From positions 2,232,001 through 2,296,000 of the forward strand of contig AP019416.1 in NCBI GenBank assembly GCA_004295565.1: 64,000 nt of DNA, in the 5' to 3' direction. The position numbers and the translations under genes were made by a program. The notes below the pieces were generated by a model that saw nothing but the letters and a program-made list of their open reading frames with translations, was not told where the DNA came from and made no database searches. Below, one piece after another: positions 54,309 through 64,000 of this stretch. Positions within the stretch are counted from its first letter, which is position 1; each line of letters begins with the position of its first letter. This DNA comes from Vreelandella olivaria (lineage in GTDB: Bacteria; Pseudomonadota; Gammaproteobacteria; Pseudomonadales; Halomonadaceae).

Positions 54309-56742
54309 ATGAGCGCTTTGCCTATTGAGCAGTATCTTGATCCGCTTAAAACCATCTTGACTACCCAGAATCGGCTGATGCTGATTGCCCAGCCGGGGCG
54401 GGTAAAACCACCCGCGTGCCGCTCTGTTTGCTTGAAGAGGAGTGGGTTAAAGGGCAAAAGCTGTTGTTACTCGAACCCCGGCGGGTAGCCGCGTTTGGCG
54501 GCTAACTTTATGGCCCAGCAATTGGGCGAAGACGTTGGTCAGACGGTGGGATATCGTATGCGCGGTGACAGCTGCGTGGGCGCGCAGACCCGTTTGGAGG
54601 TAGTGACCCAGGGCGTGCTCACCCGCATGCTGCAAGATGACCCGCTGCTAGAAGGCGTTGCCGGGATTATTTTTGATGAGTTTCACGAGCGCAGTTTAGA
54701 CGCCGATTTGGGCTTGGCGCTAACGCTGGATGTGCAAACCAGTATTCGCGATGATTTGCGCCTGCTTGTGATGTCGGCAACCCTGGATGTCGAAGCGCTC
54801 AAGCGGGTGTTGGGCGAGCAGGGGCCTGTTATCGAGTGCCATGGGCGTCAGTATCCGGTGACAACAGCTTATCGACCTTCAATAAGCGGTGAAGAGAGTG
54901 CCCGCCACGCGCTTCGGGTGGTCGAAGAGGCGCTGTCACTGCCCGATACCCAGGACATACTGGTCATCTTGCCCGGTGTCGCTGAGATTAATCGCTTAGT
55001 GCAAGTGCTGGAAAAGACATTTCCTGATCTGGCGATTCGACCACTGCACGGCAGGATGAGTATTGCTGAACAGCAGTCAGCCCTGGCGGCGAACACACCC
55101 AAGCAACGAATTATTGTCTCCACCGCGATCACCGAGTCGAGCATTACCGTGGAGAGGGCGAATGTGGTGATTGACGGTGGCCTGGAGCGAGTGCCGCTTT
55201 TTCATCCGCGCACCGGGTTAACCCGTTTGACCACTCGACGTATCAATCGCGCCAGCGCTGATCAGCGCCGGGGGCGCGCAGGGCGGCAGCAGGAGGGACA
55301 TTGTTTTCGGCTTTGGGCGCAGGAGCAGACATTGGTGCCTTACGGTGAGCCGGAAATTCAGCAGGCGGATCTCTCATCGCTAGTGCTCGAATTGGCGTGC
55401 TGGGGCGTCACATCGCCCCAAACGTTAAGCTGGTGACGCCACCGCCAGAGGGCGCCTGGCGAAGTGGTCAAGCGCTGCTGATACAGCTGGGTGTATTGGA
55501 CAAGCATTGCAAGCTGACGCCTTTGGGTAGCCGCTGCGCCCGCTGGCCAGTTGAGCCGAGAATTGCCGTTATGCTGGAGCGGGCTGCAGACTTCAATGCC
55601 GTGCCTTTGGCCTGTGGGGTCGCCGCACTGCTGGAAGAGCGTGAAAGCGCCGAGCGCTCGCTGCATGATGCGTTAGCGCTGCGTTTGCGTCAGCCCCAAC
55701 GTTTCCCCATTTGGCAGCGTGAGGCGCTTAGGCTGTCCAAGCGAGCAGGAGTGGCACTGAGTGACGCCAAGCTAGCTCCCCTCGGATCGCTCTTAGCACT
55801 GGCCTATCCGGAACGCGTTGGTCAGCTAATAGAGCCGGGTAAATTTCGGCTTGCCAATGGCAAAACGGCTACGCTGCCGTTAAACGATGCGTTGGCGCAT
55901 CAATCCTATTTAGTGGCCGTGGCGTTAAGTAGTCAGACAGGTGGTGAGGCGCGTATTACCGCAGGTGAGCCGTTGTCACTTGAGTCGCTGCTTTGCTCTA
56001 CCCCAGTATTCAGCAATGGCAGCCGCGGGCAACGTGGTCGCAAGAAGGGGGGCGTTTAGTCGGTGAAGAGGTGCAGGCACATGGCCGCCTCGCTATTGCC
56101 AAACGACCTTTAGCGCATCTGCCGGAAGAGGCGATAAAAGAGGCGCTATTGAATGCCTTACGTCAGCAGCCTGAAAAGCTATTTGGCGATAAGCTACAGC
56201 AGTTACGCGGGCGAATGGCGCTGCTGCGTGAATATCAGGGAGAGGCCTGGCCCGACTGGTCGGAGAAGGCGCTCTTAGCCACACTAGAGAGCTGGTTGGC
56301 TCCTTACCTGATTGACATCAATCGGCTGAGTCAGGTCGAGAAATTGCCGCTAGAGCGCTATCTGCTCAATTCACTGGCCTGGGAGGCGCAAAGTGAATTC
56401 GAGCAGTTAACGCCTTTAACGCTTAAGGTGCCTAGCGGCAAGCAGGTTGGCTTGGACTACCTGCCGTGTCTTTCCCAACGCCCACCTGTCCTAGCGTTGA
56501 AACTGCAAGAGGCCTTTGGCTGGCAGGTAACGCCCACCGTTGTTGATGGTGCCGTTGCCGTAATGATTCATCTGCTTTCACCCGCGCGCCGACCGTTGCA
56601 AGTCACCCAGGACTTGGTTAGCTTTTGGCAGCAGGGTTATCCTGAAGTACGTAAAGAGATGCGCGGTCGCTACCCAAAGCATCCCTGGCCTGAAGACCCA
56701 TTGACAGCACCCGCCACCGCGCATACCAAGCGAAAGGGGTGA
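54309..56742 (+). CDS. hrpB: ATP-dependent helicase HrpB (DExH family)
   Basis: RNA helicase of the DEAH/HrpB type. The Walker A segment near 54395 is frame-broken (QPG..GKTTRVPLC after correction). IIFDEFHERSLDADLGLALTLD is the DExH box, then VMSATLD, RIIVSTAITESSITV and RINRASADQRRGRAGRQ (motif VI). HrpB's C-terminal domain is seen as LAIAKRPLAHLPEE and the late GRYPKHPWPEDP, which is diagnostic of this family. ATG 54309. Breaks near 54395, 54478, 55435 and 55990-56000. About 811 residues, normal. Confidence 0.92.
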
Positions 56743-56769
56743 GCGGTTTAGCTGCCGCGACTCCGGTAA

Positions 56770-56982
56770 TTACTCGCTGCGCTTTTCCGGGATTTCATCT
56801 GGAATACGATAGCGAACGCCATCAACGCGCTCTTCCTCATAGCGTTGATTCTCTTCTTCAGGTACCACGCCAATGACGGTTTCCTGAGACCCATCCGGCC
56901 AAGTGTAAGTCGTACAGCCTGCCAGCAGCAGTGGAAGAATCAAAAACAGTGTGATGGGTAAGGCGAGGTGACGCTTGAGCAT
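56770..56982 (-). CDS. Small putative lipoprotein
   Basis: 70 residues from ATG 56982, MLKRHLALPITLFLILPLLLAGC, a lipoprotein signal with the lipobox LLAGC at residues 19-23. The mature part is short and acidic (YTWPDGSQETVIGVVPEEE, VDGVRYRIPDEIP). I prefer this start over ATG 57033, because the longer form puts a charged stretch before the signal. GGAGTG lies five bases upstream. Family not recognised. Convergent with hrpB. Confidence 0.7.
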   Translation of the reverse strand: MLKRHLALPITLFLILPLLLAGCTTYTWPDGSQETVIGVVPEEENQRYEEERVDGVRYRIPDEIPEKRSE

Positions 56983-57151
56983 AAGGCACTCCATTGGGTG
57001 GCGCAGATCCTGAGAATTGGCTGAGTATCTCACATTGAGAAACTATAGGTGGTCATTTACGTGGCTGTAAATGCTTATGTATGTCTATGATAATAGTGGT
57101 TAACACGTCACCCTAGAATAAATGTGACAACAATAAAATTTCGGAGGTGGT

Positions 57152-57325
57152 ATGTGGTCAGTGGTCAAGTCAGTGTTGGCGGCCCTGCTAGGCGTTCAAA
57201 GTAATCAAAAGCGGGAAGAAGACTTTAGCAGTGGCAGGCCGGCAGCTTACCTCATCGCTGGGGTGGTGATTACGTTGCTGTTTGTTTTGCTGCTTGTTTT
57301 TTTGGCCATGTTGGCGTCCCGCTGA
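57152..57325 (+). CDS. DUF2970 small membrane protein
   Basis: 57 residues, MWSVVKSVLAALLGVQSNQKREEDF followed by a single hydrophobic helix (PAAYLIAGVVITLLFVLLLVFLAM). CGGAGGTGG lies a few bases before ATG 57152. The pattern of an amphipathic start, VQS..kREEDF and one membrane helix matches DUF2970, often found next to cytochrome oxidase genes, as here (coxB 127 bases downstream). Function unknown. Confidence 0.85.
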   Translation: MWSVVKSVLAALLGVQSNQKREEDFSSGRPAAYLIAGVVITLLFVLLLVFLAMLASR

Positions 57326-57451
57326 AAAGCGTTGATAGCGTTAAATAAGCAAAGCGTGACGAATGGCACATATTTTCTATACTGCTAATATCTCATTTAA
57401 TCCTGTCCTAATCTAACGATAAGAAATAACAACAATAACTTGGAGGTCTCT

Positions 57452-58544
57452 ATGCGTTCACGGTGGTGGTGGCTAATGGCCATATCCCTTGCTGCAAGCG
57501 AGTCGCAAGCTCAGTCGAACGGCTGGAACATGCCCGTTGGCGTTACAGATGTAAGCAGCGATATTTATGGCCTGCACATGACCATTTTTGGATATGTGTA
57601 GTGATTGGGTTGGTGGTGTTTGGGGCAATGTTCTACTCCCTGTTTCGCTATCGCCATTCCAAAGGTGCGAAGGCCGCCCACTTTCATGAGCACACTAGTG
57701 TGGAAGTGTTATGGACAGCTATCCCTATCTTGATCCTGGTCGGTATGGCGGTGCCCGCCACCGCAACATTAAAAAACATGTATGACTCATCAGACGCTGA
57801 GCTGGATGTCATGATTACCGGCCAGCAGTGGCGTTGGCGCTATGAGTACCTGGGCGAAGATGTGGCATTTACCTCCAATATGAGTACGCCGAGAACGCAG
57901 ATCAGTGGAGAAGAAACCCGCGGAGAGCACTACCTATTAGAGGTTGATGAACCGCTGGTGCTGCCGATCAATCGTAAAGTACGCTTTCTAATGACCTCCG
58001 ACGACGTTATTCACTCTTGGTGGGTGCCGGATCTAGCGGTTAAGCAGGATACGATTCCCGGCTTTATCAATGAGAACTGGGTGAAGATCAACGAGCCGGG
58101 TATTTACCGCGGGCAGTGCGCTGAACTGTGTGGTATCAACCACGGCTTTATGCCTGTGGTGGTGCATGCTGTGGAGGAGGAGGAGTTTGCTGGCTGGCTG
58201 GCTGAGCGTAAAGAGGCTGCTGAGCAGGAAGCCATGGGGTTGACCGTGAGTGGGCAATGGATGAGCTAGTTGAGCGCGGCGAATCAGTGTATCAATCGAT
58301 CTGCTCCTCTTGCCATCAGGCCGAAGGCCAAGGTTCTCCACCCGCCTTTCCTGCGTTAGCAAATAACGAACAGCTCATCAGTGATGTGGATTGGCATCTA
58401 AATAAGGTGATCAACGGTGTATCGGGAGCCGCTATGCCTGCTTTCCGCAACACCTTAAACCCTGTTGAGATAGCGGCTGTGGTCACCTATACGCGTAACG
58501 CTTGGGGTAATGATACGGGGATGTCGTGCAGCCCTCAGCAGTAG
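57452..58544 (+). CDS. coxB: Cytochrome c oxidase subunit II fused to cytochrome c (caa3 type)
   Basis: Accepts electrons at the CuA centre. ATG 57452 (MRSRWWWLMAISLAASESQAQ, signal peptide) with TGGAGG upstream. Two membrane helices, then the CuA domain: VIHSWWVPDLAVKQDTIPGF and GQCAELCGINHGFMPVVV with its two Cys, His and Met. A C-terminal cytochrome c domain carries the CSSCH haem site and a distal AMPAFRNTLN Met. Breaks near 57585 (ATTTTTGG, one T short) and near 58255 (the junction with DELVERGESVYQ). About 364 residues. It is first gene of the cox cluster. Confidence 0.93.
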
Positions 58545-58609
58545 CTGAGTTAATTGCCCAGTGATGTTGGCTTGCCACTCAATCAGACAACAATATTTCG
58601 GAGAGACAC

Positions 58610-60243
<1,634 letters not shown>

Positions 60244-60284
60244 TGACGAAATAGAGCACATGGGTCGCTGGCCCAAGAGGTGTT

Positions 60285-60942
60285 ATGGACGATCAAGAAC
60301 AGGCAACAGTGGGGGTGCGCCGTACGGTCATCAGGACAGTCGCCGTACTGGTCGGCATGTTTGGGTTTGCCTTTGCACTGGTGCCGCTCTATGACGTTTT
60401 TGCCAGGTCACCGGTCTTAACGGCAAAGTGGATGCCACAGCGCAAAGCATCGTGCATGAAGAGGTGGATGAGTCGCGTTATATCAACGTGCAATTTATCA
60501 CCCGCGGCAGCCCCGGCTTGCCGTGGCAGATGAGCGTTGAAACGCGCCAGATGAGTGTGCACCCCGGGCAAATGGCGGAAGTCGATTTTACCTTCACCAA
60601 TAATAGCAGTAGCGAAAGCTGGGGAGAGCAGTGCCCAGTGTGTCTCCCTCTACTGCCACGACGCATCTACGTAAAATCAGCTGTTTCTGCTTTCAGGAAC
60701 AGCAGTTGCAGGGTAATGAGCGGTTAACCATACCGTTGGTATTCCAGCTAGCGCGTGATCTGCCCGACGATATTAATACCATTACGCTGGTGTATACCCT
60801 CTACCCGATAGAGCATGTGATTCAAAATGCTGCATTGGATAATACGCTTAAGAGCAGCGCTAACAGCGAGCTTGTAAACGACCTTAAAAACAGTCTCAGT
60901 AACACGCCTAAAAACAATAAAGCGGCGGGAGAAGCGATATGA
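60285..60942 (+). CDS. ctaG: Cytochrome c oxidase assembly protein CtaG/Cox11
   Basis: Membrane-anchored copper chaperone that delivers Cu to the CuB site of CoxA. N-terminal membrane helix (VIRTVAVLVGMFGFAFALVPLYDVF), then FCQVTGLNGK in the corrected frame and the copper-binding KISCFCFQEQ, the family hallmark. ATG 60285. Breaks near 60400 (GACGTTTTTGCC, one T short) and 60625-60660. About 219 residues. Its stop overlaps the coxC start (ATGA). Confidence 0.9.
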
Positions 60943-61798
60943 GCAGTGGTAGCTATTACGTTCCGGCGAGCAGTCGATGGCCTGTTCTTGGCTCGGTAGC
61001 CCTGGGCGCCATGATGGTCGGTACCGGTATTAAACTTGTCTATGACACCGGCTTGCCGCTGGTGTTAATTGGCGTAGTGGGCGTTATTGCGGTGATGGCA
61101 CTCTGGTTCCGCGACGTCATTAGCGAGTCCCGGGGAGGGCTTTATGACGCGCAAATGGATCGCTCATTTCGCTGGGGCATGGGCTGGTTTATTTTTTCGG
61201 AAGTGATGTTTTTCGCCGCCTTTTTGGCGCGCTGTTTTACGTACGTATGTTTGCTATCCCATGGCTAGGAGGGGAAGGGGCAAAAGGCGTTTCTGCATTG
61301 CTATGGCCTGATTTTGTAGCCACATGGCCGCTGCTGAATCCGCCTGACTCGTCTATCGTTGGGGCCCGGCAAGTGTTTAGTCCGTGGCAGTTACCGCTTG
61401 TTAACACGCTGATTTTGATAACTTCCAGTATTACATTAACGATTGCCCATGAGGCGTTAAAGGAGGGCTATCGCAAGACATGTCGCAATTGGCTAGCGGG
61501 TACGGTGCTTCTGGGGGTCTGTTTCATATTGATTCAGGGTGTCGAGTACTACGAGGCCTACGCGCATTACGGAATTACTCTAGAAGCCGGGATCTTTGGT
61601 GCGACGTTCTTTATTTTGACGGGGTTTCACGGCGTTCACGTCATTATTGGCACGCTGATTCTGGCCACTATGCTGGTGCGTATTATTAAAGGGCACTTCG
61701 CTGATGAAAACCATTTTGGTTTTGAAGCCTCTTGCTGGTATTGGCACTTTGTTGATGTGGTCTGGGTGGGGCTGTTTATCTTTGTTTATGTCTTGTAG
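60939..61798 (+). CDS. coxC: Cytochrome c oxidase subunit III
   Basis: Membrane subunit that stabilises CoxA. ATG 60939 overlaps the ctaG stop. The start, YYVPASSRWPVLGSVALGAMM, and ITLTIAHEALKEG, TLEAGIFGATFFILTGFHGVHVIIGT and FGFEASCWYWHFVDVVWVGLFIFVYVL are diagnostic. Break near 61225 (TTTTTGGCGCG, one G short) restores FFAAFLGALFYVRMF. About 286 residues, seven helices. Confidence 0.93.
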
Positions 61799-61803
61799 TC
61801 GGA

Positions 61804-61995
61804 TCAACCTAACTGACCCGACCAGTAGCCATAAATAATAAGCGCCATGAGCAGACAGGCTAAGCCAATTCTCCATTTGAGAGAGCGTAATAGGCGGCGT
61901 GAAGAGACATTGTCGCGCAGTAGGAAGCCTGCTCCCATGGCCAAGCTGATAACCATCGCAATGAATACGGCGGCAATGAGTAGTTGTAACCACAT
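61804..61995 (-). CDS. DUF2909 twin-transmembrane protein
   Basis: 63 residues, two hydrophobic helices separated by a basic linker (MWLQLLIAAVFIAMVISLAMGAGFLL, RRLLRSLKWR, IGLACLLMALIIYGYW). This matches DUF2909, commonly found within cox clusters between coxC and surf1, as here. ATG 61995 overlaps the surf1 start by two bases on the opposite strand. GAGAGGG lies seven bases upstream of this start. Convergent with coxC. Function unknown. Confidence 0.88.
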   Translation of the reverse strand: MWLQLLIAAVFIAMVISLAMGAGFLLRDNVSSRRLLRSLKWRIGLACLLMALIIYGYWSGQLG

Positions 61996-62688
61996 GATGA
62001 AACCCTCTCGGCAATGGCGTTTTTATGGTTGGTGCCTGTTCTGGAGTTTGCTAGTGACGTTAGGCACCTTTTAGGACTATGGCAGTGGGAGAGGGCAGAT
62101 GACAAGCGGTTAGCTATCGCTCTTCGTGATGCAGCCCCTGCCTTGGTACAACCCACCGAGTCGCCAGCTCAAGGTGCCCAGGTCACGTTGCGGGGGCAGT
62201 ATTTAGCCGAGCATACGCTCTATTTGGATAACCGTGTGGTAGACGGGAAGGTGGGCGTTGCGGTACTAACGCCGCTACGTGATACCCACGGGCAGCTTTG
62301 GCTTGTACAGCGAGGTTTTTTAGCCACCGGGCCGCGTCGTGAAGCACCTCATGTGGACACACCCAGTGGTGTGGTTGAGTTGACTGGTGAATGGCAAGAG
62401 GTACAGGCGGGCGGGCCGTTATATGGAGAGAATAGAGAAGGTGTAAGGCTGCAACAGCTGAGTCATGAGCCTTGGCACGCTTCACTAGGTTCATTTAGCT
62501 ACTCCGGCTGGTTGCACGCCAGTGAGGGTGACGGGGTTTTGATTCCTTGGTGGGAGGCTAATGTAATGCCGCCTAGTCGGCATATGGGCTACGCCTTTCA
62601 GTGGTGGGGGTTAGCCCTGGCGGCCTTGATGGTCATGTTCATCGGCGGCCGGAAATTGCGTCGCGATAAGGCACAACAAAGCGTTTAG
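61994..62688 (+). CDS. SURF1 family cytochrome oxidase assembly protein
   Basis: Membrane protein needed for haem a insertion into CoxA. ATG 61994 (MMKPSRQWRFYGWCLFWSLLVTLGTFL); N-terminal helix, GLWQWERADDK motif, LWLVQRGFLATGPRR and the C-terminal GYAFQWWGLALAALMVMFIGGRKLRR with its final helix. Break near 62070 (CACCTTTTAGG, one T short). About 231 residues. The start codon overlaps that of the divergent DUF2909 gene. No good ribosome site precedes it, so the true start could lie a little downstream. Confidence 0.9.
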
Positions 62689-62717
62689 GTAATAAAAATA
62701 AACAGGGGTGAAGACCT

Positions 62718-63228
62718 ATGCAGGATGCCAAGCACATTCGCCGCCAGCGGCTAAAATTAATCCTTATTTTTGCAATATTTGCGGCGCCCATGGTAGCTGC
62801 TTGGGGGATGGTCGAGTTCCGCATTGGTATCCCAGACCAGCATACAGCTCACGGAAAGGTGGATGTGGAATTACCCGTTCTTGATGAGTGGCCTTTAACA
62901 ACCGTCGCTGTCAATGACCCAGAGGCGTGGATACTGGCCTTTGACTGCGCTCAGCAGTGTGAACAGCGTAAGGATGAGTTTTGGCGTTTACATCGCGCCT
63001 TAGGCCGCGAAGCGCCGCGATTAACCCGCCTTAGAATCGGAGGGGGATCCCGAACCGCTTCCGGGAGAGATGACCAGTGAATGGCAGCAACTGCCCCCAT
63101 GGCGCGAAGATAACTCAGTGTGGCTGCTTGATCCTATGGGGCGCCCGGCATTGGCATTTGATGCCAATGTAGCCACTGAGTACGTGCTCGACGATATCCA
63201 GCATTTACTTAAAGTGAATCCTCAATAA
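62718..63228 (+). CDS. Membrane-anchored CxxxC protein of the cox cluster
   Basis: About 170 residues in corrected frame. One N-terminal helix (LKLILIFAIFAAPMVAAWGMVEF), then a periplasmic domain with WILAFDCAQQCEQRKDEFWRLHRALG. The CAQQC is a CxxxC pair like that of Sco-type copper chaperones/thioredoxin-like proteins, with a following helix. A break near 63045 (GGAGGGGGATCCC) leads to EWQQLPPWREDNSVWLLDPMGRPALAF and ends HLLKVNPQ at TAA 63226-63228. Its place between surf1 and ctaA matches the unnamed gene in Pseudomonas cox clusters (recalled). A copper or thiol role in oxidase assembly is inferred. Confidence 0.75.
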
Positions 63229-63261
63229 AACGGGCTAACTCCCTGTTGTTAAGGAAACGCC

Positions 63262-64000
63262 ATGCACGAATCATATGAACGCCGCTTACGTTGGTTAGTG
63301 CGATTAACGCTGGTAGGTGCTCTGTTTACTGCAGTGGTTATGTTAGTAGGCGCCTGGACGCGTTTAGTCGATGCTGGTTTGGGCTGCCCTGACTGGCCAG
63401 GTTGCTACGGTAAGCTACTCGTTCCTGATGGTGACTTTGCCACGTTGCGCCACCCAGATGTGCCGTTGGAGCCCTTTAAAGCGTGGGTGGAAATGGTTCA
63501 TCGCTATATCGCGACTCTGCTAGGGTTGGTGGTTCTCAGTGTCGTCGCCTTAGGTTGGTCGTTGCGTCATCGTCGCGATTATCCGTGGCGAATGAGCCTG
63601 TTGCTGCTAGTGGTTATTTTGTTCCAGGGTGCCTTTGGTGCCTTCACCGTTACGCTCAAGTTATGGCCTCAAGTTGTTACCCTGCACCTAATGGGCGGGT
63701 TGAGCGTATTGCTGCTGTTTTTTGGCTGCATCTTCGCTTACGCGTCGCCGCAACGTCAAAGTCAACAAGTGAGCCTCGGCGGGCTAATGCATGGTGGGGG
63801 ATTGCGGCATGTTTGCTGGTTGTACAATTGGCGCTAGGTGGCTGGGTGTCCAGCAATTATGCCGGTATCGCTTGCCAAGGATTTCCTACTTGCAATGGCC
63901 AATGGGTGCCCGCGATGGATCTTAGTGAGGGCTTTCATCTCACCCAGACCGTAGGGCCCAACTACTTACATGGGCAGTTGCATGCCGATGCCCGTACCGC
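63262..64000 (+). CDS. ctaA: Heme A synthase, partial
   Basis: COX15/CtaA family; oxidises haem o to haem a for CoxA. MHESYERRLRWLVRLTLVGALFTAVVMLVGAWTRLVDAGLGCPDWPGC is the family start; MVHRYIATLLGLVVL and LHLMGGLS contain haem-ligand His residues. Break near 63795 (CATGGTGGGGGATT, run of G) leads on to WVSSNYAGIACQGFPTCNGQWVP, the conserved second cysteine region. ATG 63262 with AAGGAAACGCC upstream. The window ends inside the gene. Expected to be followed by ctaB (haem O synthase). Confidence 0.93.

Noticed and set aside
57326-57451. Small RNA or leader peptide before coxB
   Set aside because: AT-rich spacer with no hairpin or start with a ribosome site other than that of coxB.
60244-60284. 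Small oxidase assembly peptide between coxA and ctaG
   Set aside because: Only a three-codon open frame (ATG ACG AAA TAG) and a frame overlapping ctaG exist, with nothing resembling the known small assembly proteins.

Overview
The window is chromosomal DNA from a gammaproteobacterium that looks like Halomonas or a close relative in the Halomonadaceae. The basis is the 16S/23S sequence style, the mid-50s GC content, the pairing of ppsR with ppsA, a caa3-type cox cluster, and small families such as DUF2789, DUF2909 and DUF2970. This placement is my recognition and has not been tested by a search.

Layout. (1) 1-8.4 kb: end of a purine phosphoribosyltransferase (hpt); ppsR and ppsA, divergent; gamma-glutamyltransferase; a membrane-anchored glycerophosphodiesterase; an RraA-like protein. 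(2) 8.4-16.2 kb: aconitase B, miaE, and a 1,300-residue SARP/BTAD - cyclase-like - AAA - TPR regulator. (3) 16.2-18.7 kb: an overlapping queC-queE-queD-ykgJ operon for queuosine precursor synthesis. (4) 18.8-25.3 kb: SRPBCC and VTT membrane proteins, DUF2789, L-asparaginase, an MFS exporter, RhlE and two hypotheticals. (5) 25.3-30.3 kb: pqiABC lipid transport and a Ca/Na antiporter. (6) 30.5-37.4 kb: cydAB with cydDC (bd oxidase and its assembly exporter), then adenine deaminase. (7) 37.4-43.1 kb: a complete rrn operon (16S, tRNA-Ile, tRNA-Ala, 23S, 5S, terminator). (8) 43.1-47.4 kb: two nearly identical group II introns, each directly behind a rho-independent terminator, with a 5S-like fragment between them, then a perfect 31 x 7 bp tandem array. 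(9) 47.4-54.3 kb: xdhA-xdhB-xdhC-guaD purine catabolism operon, divergent from a RutR-like TetR regulator with a palindromic operator candidate between them. (10) 54.3-64 kb: hrpB, a small lipoprotein, DUF2970, and the cytochrome c oxidase cluster coxB-coxA-ctaG-coxC, DUF2909 (opposite strand), surf1, a CxxxC membrane protein and ctaA, cut by the window end.

Data quality dominates how this window must be read. About 36 of some 48 protein genes, including housekeeping genes, are broken by one or more single-base indels, nearly always in homopolymer runs. The two intron copies differ from each other, as far as I can see, only by eight such indels. I therefore treat the frameshifts as sequencing or assembly errors, give whole-gene coordinates across them, and do not call pseudogenes. 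One lesion is different: an in-frame TGA in the Ca/Na antiporter gene.

I see no CRISPR array, prophage, toxin-antitoxin pair or recognisable defence system. The most unusual region is the rrn-distal intron, 5S-fragment and heptamer-array segment (43.1-47.4 kb).
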